From Doryteuthis pealeii (lineage: Eukaryota > Mollusca > Cephalopoda > Myopsida > Loliginidae): a DNA stretch of 64,000 bases. The translations under genes were made by a program, and so were the position numbers. Under the pieces are notes generated by a model that worked only from the letters and a program-made list of their open reading frames with translations, was not told the origin of the DNA and ran no database searches. The first letter of the stretch is position 1. Every line of letters starts with the position of its first letter. The stretch lies in NCBI GenBank assembly GCA_023376005.1, contig CM042157.1, positions 54,026,512-54,090,511 of the forward strand, read 5' to 3'. Positions 9,359-20,599 of this stretch are shown here, piece by piece.

Positions 9359-9469
9359 CACGCACATACAAGATGAGAGTAATGTTTTTCACTAATTTTA
9401 AATCTGGATTACACAAAAATCTATGATAGATACAAACATGGTTTATTGCAAATTATACCATAGCACAAA

Positions 9470-9915
9470 AATGTTTTTCTGTTATTTGTGAACGTGAACA
9501 TGTGTTCCAATTGTTGGCTGGAAAATGTGAGACTCAATTTCACACTGTGTGTTCATCTCTTGAGTTATAATTGCCAAAGCATCTGTTATCATTGTTTTTG
9601 TGTAGACAAAGAAATTTTTGGAAAACTTCACATTTCTCTGTGGCCTGCCAAGTTCATTTGTTGTACAATGGGTTGATTTTTCAAGGAATGTTTTGAAAAG
9701 CATCAAACAGAAGAATCCTCTTCACTCTTCATAGTTCTTTTGAGATCACCAACACTACCTGCCTCTTTTAACTTTTGAAACGGTGGATCTCATCCATATT
9801 CATTTCTGAATGTTTGTTGAACTGTAACTGGTGATTTTGTTTCATGATACCAGAAAATACTGAGCTTTCTTCACAGACGCCATTTTGATACTGGTGATTG
9901 CAGCACCACCTGTAC
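9470..9915 (-). pseudogene. Internally deleted mariner-like transposase
   Basis: Minus strand. From 'atggcgtctgtgaag' near 9886, the broken frames read ASVKKAQYF, then (after a shift) YHETKSPVTVQQTFRNEYG and DPPFQKLKEAGSV. This is the N-terminal helix-turn-helix of mariner-like transposases (family pattern W.HETKSPVTVQR.FR..YGKDPP). After a further gap, the 74-codon frame 9482-9706 reads KSTHCTTNELGRPQRNV, the second helix-turn-helix (KSTRRASRELGIPQ.TV). It then jumps to ALAIITQEMNTQ and GTHVHVHK, the C-terminus (AIATITPEML...GAHIEHL). The whole catalytic domain is missing. At least two frameshifts and one stop. A non-autonomous or dead element. Confidence 0.65.
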
Positions 9916-10064
9916 AAAAGAAAGAAAAAGAGAAAATTATCGTAATTGATTTAGGAAATAATATAATAGTCATGGTTCTATCTGGCAAAGTTTTTAAGAT
10001 ATGATTGTACATAATCAGGGAAAGTTGATGGACTTTGAACTAATCTGCTTAGCTAATCTAAATG

Positions 10065-10067
<3 letters not shown>

Positions 10068-10124
<57 letters not shown>
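10068..10124. repeat. (TA)n-(GT)n microsatellite
   Basis: TA array followed by GT array. Confidence 0.95.
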
Positions 10125-10130
<6 letters not shown>

Positions 10131-10477
10131 TAAAATGCAAAAATATCAATTGCAACTTTTACATTTTTATGATCATCAGGCAATAATAAAAATGTTCTTT
10201 TTCTTTTTATATATAAATAGCTCTAGTTTGTATATTGAACATTGTTATGTACATTGTGTGTACTTAAAATATATTAAAAAATATATCAATATTGTAGTTA
10301 TATTTACCAAGACTGAATTGAACAATAACTGAAATATTAATTTTCTTTAAAATAGTCACCTTATTCCAATGAGTTTTTCATTGATTGAAGCACCTCTGAA
10401 ATTGATCTCCCTATGTATTGTATGGAGCAGTGTGTGCATTCTAAAAGTTAAATAATGTTTTTTCTATCAGTTTTTCA

Positions 10478-10735
10478 TGGAAGAGTCTCAATGGTATAGT
10501 GACTAACATGATGGACTGCAACATTGTAGTAGGTGAGTATGAAATTCAATTGCACTATTATGTTCACTTTTGGACCAGTACCCTGGGAAAGTTATGAACC
10601 TCTTATCCCTCAGTTATAGATTAAATGGTACCATGGTTCTTCTACAAGAATGGCTTTGTCATTAAATAACCCACAAAAGTTGATATGCCATTAAACAAAT
10701 TGAACCAAACCCTATTAAACCAAACCATCAAGTTG
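10478..10735 (+). repeat. tRNA-derived SINE family T2
   Basis: A tRNA-like head ('aatggtatagtgactaacat', 'gtgagtatgaaattc') is followed by a body with 'ttcacttttggaccagtaccctggg' and a 3' end 'ataacccacaaaagttgatatgccattaaa' with ACC-rich tail. A second copy at 33835-34070 aligns end to end. Confidence 0.7.
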
Positions 10736-10889
10736 TATTTACCAAGATAAAAAAATGAAACAATAATTTTCTTCAAAATTGTCTCTTGGTCATTCAGCAC
10801 ACTTATTCCAGTGAGTCTTGTATTGGTCAAAGCACCTCTATAATTCATCTTTTGATATGATGTAAAAAAAAGTAAAAAGTAAAGTCATT

Positions 10890-11088
10890 GGGGTGGCCTA
10901 AAATTGGTATCAGCCAGACAGCAAGGGAGTCACTAGCGCTAGACCAAGAAGACACCTACCATCAGCTCCTTACTTTATCGCACAGATCCCTGTGCTATTC
11001 ATACGCTAAGTTGACGAGAGCCAGTATTAAACCTGGAACCTTGTGGTTCCTAGGCACACGCTCTACTGACTGAGCTATAAGCTGCACA
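10890..11088 (-). repeat. tRNA-derived SINE family T1
   Basis: Minus-oriented. In reverse complement the head has an A-box-like 'tagctcagtcag' and B-box-like 'ggttccaggtttaata', followed by the diagnostic body 'aaggagctgatggtaggtgt', 'cttcttggtctag' and 'tggctgataccaa'. The tail is not seen. Confidence 0.75.
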
Positions 11089-11394
11089 ATCATTTTTATT
11101 TTAATGTCCTCTAAAATGTCCTAATCTTACACTTGGGATGAAACAAGAAAAAGTGACAGGGAGGAGCTGGGGTGGGGAGGGGTCTGGTGAGTAAGGAGGG
11201 TGCTGCACTTGCACAATCCTGTGTTTCACCAAAAAACTGCCTGATCAAAAAGTATCAAGACTGCTGAGTATTGAGAATTGGCACTGAGCCATCATTACTT
11301 TATCATGTTAATTGCTCAGTTGAGTACACATCTTCATTTGAATTTTAAATTTTGAATTTTAATAAATTTAAAGATCCATTACCCTATCAGTGGG

Positions 11395-11952
11395 GCTCAA
11401 AAAACAAAAAAGAGGGTTTCTGGATAAAACACTAAACTTCATCTGATGGTGAGGTAGCATTTCTGGAGATCTGAGAGGTAGGGAGTACCTCTTCAATGCC
11501 ATTACTCCATGTTCACTTGGACCCAGAGTGGTAGTACCTATTAGGGTCTCATCTACAGGTCAAATAGATCTATTTAAAAATTATTAATATTAGAAAAGAA
11601 TATGTGAAACCATATAACTATGTGCAAACAAATGATAATTATTAAATAAAATTATTAATGTTAGGAAAACTTGAAACCTAAGTATCATTATTATTATTAT
11701 TATTATTATTAGTTACTTGAAACCATATAATTGCTTGTGAATTATTGGTTAGATAAGAATACTTGAAACCATACAACTGTGTGTAAATTGTTTGTATGAG
11801 ATAGGAATACTTGATATATAATTGTGTTCAAAAATTCTTAATAAACAACTAAACAAAAAATGTAAATATAAATGTATAATGTATATGATTCCCCAACCTC
11901 TAGGCATAAAATTACCATAGAGGGGTAAGCATGCCATTAAAATCAACTAATC
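11395..11952 (+). repeat. Family U repeat, full length
   Basis: Complete copy from 'agtggggctcaaaaaac' to 'catgccattaaaatcaac', with an (ATT)n expansion at about 11688-11712. Confidence 0.75.
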
Positions 11953-11985
11953 TTGATATTCTTTTATCACACTTCAGATAATTAC

Positions 11986-12517
11986 TAGGGTGAGTCAAAA
12001 GTTTTGCAATATTTTAGTATGTGCTAGTTTGTGTGATATATCATGTGATCAAAGCAGTTTAAGTTGTGGAAGGTAGTGTCATGGTAGTTGATGCACTGAT
12101 ACATTGTGCATTGTTTCATTTTGTGTAAGATCTGAAAGTTATACAGATGAACGTGAAATTTACTCTAATTCAGGAACTTATACTCTACGAGTTCAAACTG
12201 GGCCATAATGCCACAAAAGCGACCAAAATATTTGTTTTGTGAAAGGTGAGAAAACAGTTGATCACAGTACAGTAACCAGATGATTGAAGAAATTTTGCCT
12301 GGACTGCAAGAACCTTGTCAATTAGGCAAGTTTAGGTATTTATAAAACCAGGGATTCTGAGGCTAATCTGTTGAATAGTTCTTAGAGAGTATAAAGTGAT
12401 CTTGGCATCTCACAGTCTAGTGTGGTTTATTATCTTTATGATCTCAGTAAAAGCATCCAGGGTTGGTGAATTGTGTCCCACATTATTAAAATATTGCAAA
12501 ACTTTTGACTCAATCTA
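11986..12517 (+). mobile_element. Non-autonomous mariner with intact 31-bp terminal inverted repeats
   Basis: The left terminus TAGGGTGAGTCAAAAGTTTT (11986 on) and the reverse complement of the right terminus (ending 12517) agree at about 29 of 31 positions. Both ends carry TA, the mariner target. The interior encodes, with breaks, YEFKLGHNATKATK and VDHSTVTRW.KKFC.DCKNL, followed by GISQSSVVYYL and SKSIQG. This is the N-terminal DNA-binding half of a SETMAR/Mos-like transposase. It then passes straight into the 3' terminus (KILQNF). The DDE catalytic half is deleted. 532 bp. Confidence 0.8.
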
Positions 12518-12527
12518 ATATTAAGAA

Positions 12528-12890
12528 TATTTACTTGAAGCTATAATTTTTTTTTTACTAAGGATTGTTATTATTAGTTACTTGAAACCATATAACAAAT
12601 GATTATCATTAAATAGAAATAATTACTTGAAACCATATGATTATTTTTATTAGACAGGATTATTTGAAACCATATAACCGTGTGCAAATTATTTGTATTA
12701 GATAGAAATACTATAACTTAATTATTTGTATTAGATAGAAATACTATAACTTTAAATAAAAAAACCTAAGAAACAACTACACAAAAATGGAAATATAAAT
12801 GTACACAATTCCCTAACATCTGGCATAAAATAACCCTGGATATTGACATGCCATTAAAATCAATCAGTCAATCAATCAATCACTCAAGTA
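12528..12890 (+). repeat. Family U repeat, 3' half
   Basis: Begins in the AT-rich part with 'acttgaagctataat' and ends in 'catgccattaaaatcaatca' plus (AATC)n. The mariner at 11986-12517 is inserted between this copy and the preceding family U copy. Confidence 0.7.
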
Positions 12891-12899
12891 AAGATTCAT

Positions 12900-13490
12900 T
12901 CTTGATACTTTTTATCACACCTCGTGTAAATTTAATGATTTTTCTCATTGGAGTGAGGTTTATTCAGACAAGGTTTTCTTAGTGTAAGAAGATCATGAAC
13001 CTACATATCAACAAATTGCAATTGATAAGCAATTTATAAAGAATATTACAAAAGTAAGCATAACATTTTTCTATTGATTAATTCTATCTAATTATATAAT
13101 TTTATTCATGTTTCTACCTAACACAGTTTTTTAAGATATGGTCATCCATTATTGCAGAAGAACATTATGTTATTCTTGTATCAGTTGATCAAAATAACTA
13201 TTAAATTAGTTTTCCTCTGAACAGAAACTCATACAATATTAATTTGATCAATAGTCTCCACATTCTTCATTAGCAATTTTCAGTGAAACACAGGATTTTG
13301 CAAGCGCATTGTCCTCCATACTGAGCTCTGTGAAACTTTTTTTCTTAAAATTCATCTCAAGATTTGAGCATATAAAGAACATTAAAAAAATATATAATGG
13401 TGGTTGGACCATTTTATGGATCTCTGTGCTGTAACCAATCTCTAGGGAAAGATTCATGCAAGGAAGATCACTGCATGAGCACATCTAAAG
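12900..13490. other. No recognisable feature
   Basis: AT-rich. A minus-strand 78-codon frame at 13248-13484 has no recognised similarity and ordinary composition, so it is not called as a gene. Confidence 0.4.
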
Positions 13491-13499
13491 CAAGGTAAT

Positions 13500-13690
13500 T
13501 CAATAGCAGACCAGAATGAAGAATATGATCACAGAATACCAAAAGCAGAAATTCCACTGGGCTGGATATGTCACAAAGTTCACAGACAACAGGTAGACCT
13601 GTGCAGTTGTTAAGTGCTATCTAAGAAACCAGAAATGACCAAACAGAAGACCTCCATGATTTATTTTGGCATGTGTCTTGCCTTTGTTAC
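13500..13690 (+). pseudogene. LINE C-terminal fragment (distinct from the RTE copies)
   Basis: Broken frames read EYQKQKFHWAGYVTKF, TDNRW, and VKCYLRNQK. This resembles the tail of non-LTR polyproteins with the pattern ..KWRWAGHVAR..DNRW....W.PR..KR..GRP. The sequence is short and has a stop, and the downstream 13.7-14.4 kb could not be assigned. Clade uncertain. Confidence 0.4.
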
Positions 13691-14400
13691 TGCTTTTGTG
13701 AGCAGAAGGCATTTCAGTGTGGTAGGAAGCTTTCATCCCATGCTGGTGACATACCATTTTCACAGCACTGATGAAAGGATAGATGTCTGTAGTATCACCT
13801 TTATTGTTGTTTAGACTGTTGTAAAGTTTCCTTGGAGATCAGGTGGGCAGGTATGTCTGAAAAACCAGCAGACTTTTTGAATCCTTGGATTTGTATTTCT
13901 TGTTTTCTATCCACCTGTAGCAATGCAGCATATGGTGCAGGACGTTTGGGTCAGAAAATAGATTTAGCAGTTGGTTTGAGTGCCATTGTGGCTTCAGCTT
14001 GAGTGCAGCATCCCAGATTATTTGTGAACACTGGAGAAAAATGCTTGTTTATGTTTTTGGTCTGGTCCTTAATAATACTCTGAACTGAAAATCTAGATAT
14101 CACAACTGCAAATAAAATTGAGTGGAATGTTGAGAAGACCCAGTGATTTGATAAAAAACAAGTTCCAATAGGTTATGTCTCAAATCTGTTATTTATATCA
14201 TACTTGATACTATTTTGTTCTCAATTTTGATTGTTGCTGGTGATTTACCCATGATATAAACACAATCCCCTAAAGCACTCCATGCTATATGTCTTGTATG
14301 TGTTAGTGGAGCTGGCCTATGGTTTTTTTGTAGTCTCTGTAGGATGATGATTTTGTCTGAGGCAGTGTCAATTTATAAATGAACATCCCGTTTAGTTTTA

Positions 14401-14745
14401 TTGACATTGCGGTTTGATTTTGAGTTAATGAGAAAGGTTGCTACCAGGTTTTTTGTGCGTCTATTTCTTTTCAGTCTGTGTTTGTTATGTGGTCACTTGG
14501 GTGTTGTTTCGTTTAGGGGTGGGGTGAAAAATTCCTTTTTATGTCCCTGCTGTTTGCATTCACGGTCCAGACACACCACTGTCATGAATGCTAATTGCGT
14601 AGAACATCCGACCGATTTTGCATCTCCCAACTTAAATAATTTTGATTACAAAGATATTTGCTGGGATGCAGTCTCTCTGTTAACAATTCCATCAACCGCA
14701 ATTGTTGTTGCAAGAGTTGCTATATTGTCGAATCCATCCTTGTAA
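14401..14745 (+). other. Unrecognised 114-codon open frame
   Basis: An uninterrupted frame starting at ATG 14458 or at the upstream codons from 14401. A hydrophobic stretch (FFVRLFLFSLCLLCGHLG) near residues 17-36 could be a signal or membrane segment. No family recognised. CpG is somewhat denser than in the surroundings. A chance frame in an old repeat is just as likely. Confidence 0.15.
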
Positions 14746-15179
14746 AATGTGCGAGTAAATGTGTTCCAGAAATCCAAGATCTTCGTTGTCAAATATGTTA
14801 CATTTTTAATGTATCTGAAATGTATGTTCCTGAAATCTGACATTTGAAATCTGAAATCCACATGCCAAATATGTTAGCGTGTTCCCCTCCAAAAAATCCA
14901 TGTACCCAATTTGTTACAATTTTAACGTATAAGTAATGATAACACTGAATGAAAAAAAATGGACTTGTATGTTTAGCAAACAATGGTTAAATTTACTTCT
15001 GGGCAGAGATAATTTTTTCTATCAAAACCAACATTTTAAGTTCAAATTTGTGGCGGACCAAAAATAAAGTGCATATCAATCTATAATGATTTCTTTGCTC
15101 CAGTTCCTGTCTTCTTTCCACAATGCACCGTAACTCCATCTTTACTCATCAAGGGAAGCAACTCTGGATATTTCTATTA

Positions 15180-15870
15180 GGACAGTCTTAACAATGAAAG
15201 AAAGATTAAGAATACAGGTTGAAAATTGAAAAAGAAAGTAAGAAAGATGATAGTGAAGAACAATAGGGTTGAAATGGAAGAATAAATAAAGAAAAGGGAG
15301 AAGAGAAAGATTGACTGAATTGGCTGAAGAAAAAGAAAAAAGAATAAGAAAACAGTTAAACAAATTTTTTGAAGAAAGAATACAGGGCTGAAATGGAAGA
15401 ACAAAAAAATGAGGAGAGAGAGAGAGAGAGAGAAAGAAAGAAAGAAAGAGAGGGAAAAAGGAAGGAAGGAAGGAAGGAAGGAAGGAAGGAAGGGATGAAA
15501 TTGAAATAATGGAAAATGGAAAAAAATGAAATTGAAATAAAGGAAAATGGAAAAATCATCTGAGAAAGAAAGAAAGAAAGAATAAAAGACTGAAAAAAAG
15601 GGTAATGTCATATTTTGGAGGGAAGGTGGCAGAAAAGGTGAAAAATTTGAAGATGCTTGAAAAATGAAAAGGAAGATGAAAAATATGAAATTGATGTGGA
15701 GTAGAGAAAGTAAAAATAGACGAGGAAAAAGAAAAGGTAGAAGTCAGAAAAAGGAAAAGGAAAAGAAGAATGTGAATATGAAGGAAAATGTTTTTAATGT
15801 AGAATGATAGTAGATAAAATAAAAAGAAAAAAAGAAAAGAGAAAAATCTAAAGATGACAAAGATGAAGAG
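15180..15870 (+). repeat. Second purine-rich degenerate minisatellite
   Basis: Nearly C-free for about 690 bases. It includes (GA)n at about 15413-15433, (GAAA)n, and (GGAA)n at about 15459-15493. It repeats the unit theme 'agaatacaggttgaaaattg' and 'gaaatggaagaataaataaag' shared with 6.06-6.76 kb. Long minus-strand Phe/Ser/Leu frames here are artefacts. Confidence 0.8.
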
Positions 15871-16204
15871 AGAATCAGTTTTGGAAGGAAGCTAACTGGA
15901 TTTATACTGCGGCTTCACAAAAATTCTATCATTTTCAGTAACTTGAAAAGACATTTATTGGCAATTCTGTCACTCGAGAATTCTGAATCAAATAAAATTG
16001 TCAACACTTATCTCTGCTTGTTAAAATTGAAATGGTTAATTTAGGGATGAGGAAAATTCAGCCTTAAGGCCAAATTCAACCTTCTAAACTACCAAGTGTG
16101 GCCTTCCCTTGCTTTGTCAAAAGATTCATTTAAATTGCATACCTCCATTTTAGAACCTGATATCCCAATCCCTTCTAAAAAAAAAAAAAAGAAGCAATCA
16201 AAAA

Positions 16205-16442
16205 AACTTTCATGGTAAGCAGAGCATTCACCTAGAAATTGCAAGGTTCCAGGTTCAATACCAGTCCTTGTCAAATCAGCACATAAGTAGCACTTGAATA
16301 ATCAGATATGTGTGGTAAAGTGGGGAGCTGATTGTAGGTGTGATGCTACACCTCAGCAAAATAATCTACATGATTTAATGCTAACAAATAGGGGATAGAC
16401 TCCTTCACTGTTCAGCTGATACTGACAATAGACCACTCTGCT
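16205..16442 (+). repeat. tRNA-derived SINE family T1
   Basis: Head with 'ggtaagcagagcattc' and B-box-like 'ggttccaggttcaatacc', then the body 'gtggggagctgattgtaggtgtg', 'ggggatagactcctt', 'cagctgatactga'. Confidence 0.75.
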
Positions 16443-16449
16443 GAATCTT

Positions 16450-17000
16450 TTAATTAGTCATATACTAAATTTAGCTTAGTTTGACACAATTCTAGAAACA
16501 TAGTGCACCTAGTAAAAATCAAATTCACAAACAATGAACTATAAGCCAAGCCTTGCTAATTATGATGCTATATGAGATTTCCTTCATTTCTTTTAATTTG
16601 TATATGTAAAAACAAAAACAGTTTATTTATATGGCATTGTTCTGTGGCTTGTATAAGAATATACAAGGCATACTGTGCTGGAATTTGACCCCTAACAAGC
16701 AGGCTGGAAGTAACCTAGGGGTACTCACTGTGTCCACTGGCTCAGTGTTGTGGTTCAGGACCTTGAGTCATGTCAAACAACCTTGGCTGATATACAACAG
16801 TTGGCACTGGACAGACCCAAATGAAGAGCGCTGTTAAATTTTGTTGGCTCCATGCTCCATGTGCAGGAAATAGATAGATATAAACATACAAATAGATAGA
16901 TATATAAGATATGAACAGACGCATAGATAAGATATGAACTTACTGAAATAGATATATATGAATAAACTGAGATAGATAGATTATACCATTGATCTAAATA
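16450..17000. other. No gene; short ATAG repeats
   Basis: Contains a loose (GATA)n tract at about 16866-16985. The segment 16690-16850 has higher GC and may be an unidentified old repeat, but no second copy was found here. Confidence 0.4.
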
Positions 17001-17009
17001 ATTTAATCT

Positions 17010-17200
17010 AGTTTGTTTAAGGAATATCTTATGAAACAAGAATGTTCATCAATTAAAGAAAAAATATTTTGCATCTTATCTGTTATTAGTTTATTTACTG
17101 CTAAATAAAATAAAAACCCTAAGTGAACATCCTCTAAATGTGCTAATTCCATAAATTTTGCAAGTGGTAATACCTTACTTTTTGGATATTCCTTGTATAT
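17010..17200 (+). repeat. Dispersed repeat R3
   Basis: Matches 44195-44365 in the same orientation and 42000-42095 inverted. Shared pieces include 'tcttatctgt', 'attagttta', 'tactgctaaataaa' and 'gtgctaattccata'. Nature unknown. Confidence 0.6.
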
Positions 17201-17371
17201 ATATCAAGGCTGTACCAGGTAAAAGCCTAGCAAGCATGCTACTGGAGTCTTTGATAAGCATGTAAAATTTCTACTAACCTACAAATATTGAGAACAATTT
17301 TAGAAAGGGACTTGTTAGGGATATCCAGTAATTAGCCACAACTATGAACTAGCAGTACCTGTGGATATACC

Positions 17372-17795
17372 ACAGTATGATAATTTAGTTATTACAATAT
17401 GTTTACTTAAGAGCTATTGTGATAGTTCAGTATGTAAAAAGTATAATGATCTTGATTTAACTCTCTTCACTCTTTTTTCTTTCTTTCATTCTATTCACCA
17501 TTGATTAAAACAGATTAGCGTTATTGTTTTCATGTTCTCACCCCCTCTCTATGTCTTTCTCTTAGTGTCTTTCTTTCTTATACTTTTTCTTGTAGCATGT
17601 CCTTTCTTTCTTCATAATGAAAACGGAATGGTCCATTATTTAGCTGAAGTATCAACATTCATAAGAAATAAGAATTCTGCAATTAAGCGAGATCAGATAA
17701 TCAGGATTTACATTTTTGCATTTCATCTTGGATGACATCATTTTTAAACAGAGGGTGTTGCAAGAAGACAATGGACAGAACATTAAGGAACACTG
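17372..17795 (+). repeat. Dispersed repeat R1, copy 1
   Basis: About 425 bp that align along their whole length with the reverse complement of 59930-60374. Matching pieces include 'gtttacttaagagctattg', 'cttgatttaactc', 'gattaaaacagattagc' and 'ggtccattat'. No terminal repeats or coding capacity noted. Confidence 0.7.
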
Positions 17796-18259
17796 GCACA
17801 TTGAAGTTGCCTAAAAGTTTTAGCATGGTAAGTATTTTCTTCATATTCAATGAAGTAGAGGTAAATAATGTTTAGGAAAGTTAAACTAAAAATGATTTTA
17901 AATAATGGAATAAAACTTTTGAATATTATCAGAATTGCTATTTTTCATAGCCTCATTCTTCTTTTTTTTATGAATATTTCTTTATAAAAGTTGAAATCAC
18001 TTTCTGATTGATTTATACATGTACATTTCTCTGCTTTCTGATCAATAAGAAATAATAATTAATTAATTAATTAATAGTTAGAGTTGCTAATTAGTTAATC
18101 GTTATTTATCATTAACAAGTCCAATGCTAATAATTTTTCTTGTGATTTGTAAGTTAGTATTAATTTAGGTCATCAAATTCCCACCTTCAGTCAAACACTC
18201 TAGCTGTTTACCTGCCAAGCCTTTACCTGCCAAGCCTTAACCTGCGATAGCCTTTATAT

Positions 18260-19487
18260 ATATATCATCATCATCATCATGTCGCGCTTCCAGCGTGGAT
18301 ATCCATAACAATCTCTTTCCATCTGTCCCTATCGCTCATCATTCTCGGGGGGTCCTCTATGCAGCATCCTGCATCTACACAGAGCTGATCAATGTATGTT
18401 TTTGCTGGTCAGCCCACACTGGCTTGTCCATGTGCTGGCTTCCATGGGAGGACGTCGCTTATGAGTGTCCTTGCTTCTCCAGCAGTGAACGGCGTGTCTT
18501 GTCCGTCTTACTCGGATGGTTTGGGTGATATGTGGTAGGTGGCCGTACAGTTGTTTTCTCGTAGGGTGCTGTTTCCACGTCTTGTTCATGATCACCCGCA
18601 GCATTCTTGTGCAGCTCCCATCTAGTTTATTCTCTAGTCGCTTAGTTAGGGTACAGGTGGTGCAGCCATACAGCAATACTGACACAACAACGGCCTGGAA
18701 GAACTGTCTCTTTAACTTGTCTGTGAGATTGGACCTCCATATGATAGATAATCTATTTATAGCGGCCCATGCCTTTCCTATGCATGCATTAACGTTGTTT
18801 TCTGTGGAGGAGATGTTACTGCCTAAGTATCTACATTGTTCTACAGAGTTTGCCATCGATGGTTGAGATGTCGCTTTTGTTTTTGAAAGACATGAACTCA
18901 GTTTTATCAGAGTTCACGTACAGGCCGACATTTCATGCTGCCTTTTCTAGGCTGTGTAGTAAGGATTTGGCTTGTGCAGGTGTATTTGCGAGTAGTGCCA
19001 GGTCATCAGCATAGTCTGCATCCGTAATAGTATGTGCGGGATATCGCTTGCTTCTTGCTTTTTTTAGTATGAGGCCTTTTTCTTTTATGGGATCTAGTGA
19101 TGTTCTGAGTATGTAGTCTAGGCATATGATGAATATATATGGCGCTAGTGTATCCCCTTGTAGGACTCCGGCGACAATGTCAAAGAAGTCTGTGTCGCCA
19201 TCCGGTGATCGTACCATTGCTTTTGTATTTTGGTAGAGCATCATTATGGCGTTAACTGTTTCCTTGGGTATGCCATATGCTAGCAGTATTTGCTCCATTT
19301 TCCCTCTGTGTATGGAGTCAAATGCTTTGGAGAAGTCTACAAATAGTAGGGTTGCCTTGAGATTCTTTGCACGGACCCCTTCTATGATTTGGTGAATGGT
19401 CAGGATCTGTGTGGTTGTAGATCGATTTCTGCGGAATCCGTTTTGATTTTTTCTAAGGATTTTCTCTATTTCGGGTCGGATGCGGTT
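18260..19487 (-). pseudogene. RTE-type LINE, 5'-truncated reverse transcriptase and C-terminus
   Basis: Minus strand. A (TA)n array at about 19487 cuts into the 5' side. The first frame (18933-19616, coding part below 19490) reads NRIRPEIEKILRKNQNGFRR, then FVDFSKAFDSI (RT motif with catalytic Asp), VAGVLQGDTLAPYIF, and DADYADDLALLAN (the YADD active site). A stop near 18939 and a frameshift near 18850 lead into the second frame (18389-18856): CRYLGSNISS, VLLYGCTTCTLTKRLENKLD, RTRHAVHCWRSK. The last codons, after another shift near 18390, are KEIVMDIHAGSAT and a stop at 18277-18279. The 3' end is a (TCA)n/(ATG)n simple tail, typical of RTE elements. The apurinic endonuclease domain is absent. 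Dead. Confidence 0.85.
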
Positions 19488-19488
19488 A

Positions 19489-19522
<34 letters not shown>

Positions 19523-19742
19523 TTGTATATACATGTTGATATAAGAAATTCCAACAACTGTCCATGAAACTAGCTAATGTATTAGCTAAAAGCACTAAGA
19601 ATGAACAATCAATCACACAATTACTTCATAAGTTTTGTCATGACAAGATTTCAGTTGTGTGAGAAAAGCTATATAGAAAACTCATAAAATGCTCCTTGTT
19701 AGTTATCTTTAAACATGCATCAAAGGAGTGTTGCCCAAGTAC

Positions 19743-19747
<5 letters not shown>

Positions 19748-19796
<49 letters not shown>
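19748..19796. repeat. (TA)n-(GT)n microsatellite
   Basis: TA array followed by GT. Confidence 0.95.
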
Positions 19797-19797
<1 letters not shown>

Positions 19798-19802
19798 CGT
19801 GA

Positions 19803-19909
19803 GTGTGGTGTAATGTTTAGCAAGCTAGATTATCAGACCATTGTTAGTGTGTTTGATTCTCATTGGGTGCCCCATACTTCTGACTTTGTGCCTCATCTTA
19901 GTAAATAAC

Positions 19910-19910
<1 letters not shown>
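19803..19910 (+). repeat. tRNA-derived SINE family T4
   Basis: Head 'tggtgtaatgtttagcaag', B-box-like 'gtttgattctcattggg', then 'gccccatacttctgactttg'. The copy at 59578-59715 aligns over the full length. Confidence 0.6.

Positions 19911-19913
<3 letters not shown>

Positions 19914-19953
<40 letters not shown>
19914..19953 (+). repeat. (GT)20 microsatellite
   Basis: Uninterrupted TG repeat directly after the T4 SINE. Confidence 0.97.
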
Positions 19954-19954
<1 letters not shown>

Positions 19955-20599
19955 TATAACCTCATATACAATATTAATAATGAACTATCAAACTCTGGTG
20001 AGAGAAAGAGGGGGGGGATAGGTTGAGAAATATCTTATGGTTCATGTCCCCATTTAATATAGCTTTTAAAAATTGACAAATGGCTTTTTCAAAATATTCT
20101 ATGCCTAAAGTTACTGGAAATATCAGCAAAATCAACATTGGCTAATTAATATACAAATTTATAGGAAAAAATGATTAAAAAATCAACTTGCGCTTTACTC
20201 TTATGTATTTTCAAGAATAGATTTTACAATTAAGTTTTGCACACAAGAAATATATGCATATTACCGCCTTTTTTAAAAGTATATTTGGAACATAAAAAAA
20301 AAAAATTGGCATGAATTCTATCATAAAGTAAAAGATTCTAAATAATTTTGAATGGATGTAGGCATAAGAGTAAATGGTATCTTGACTGTTAACAGTTCAA
20401 CTGGGCGTATGTAAACTGACGTAGATCAATGGACCAAAGCGGGCAAGGTGGCAAGTCAAAAAAGTTCAACCACGAGAAAGAGTCGAAGGTGAAAGTATTT
20501 ACTTTTTTTTGTGGTATTTCCATGTATTTCTATATTTAAGTATGAAGTTTTATAGCAAAAAAAAAAAAAAAATTCAATGCAAATTATTTCTACTCATTT

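Noticed and set aside
15177..15611. A 144-codon minus-strand frame, Phe/Leu/Ser-rich, resembling a membrane protein
   Set aside because: It is the complement of a nearly pure purine tract. Composition alone produces the hydrophobic pattern.
18516..18866. Plus-strand 116-codon frame opposite the RTE LINE
   Set aside because: Shadow of the minus-strand LINE C-terminus.
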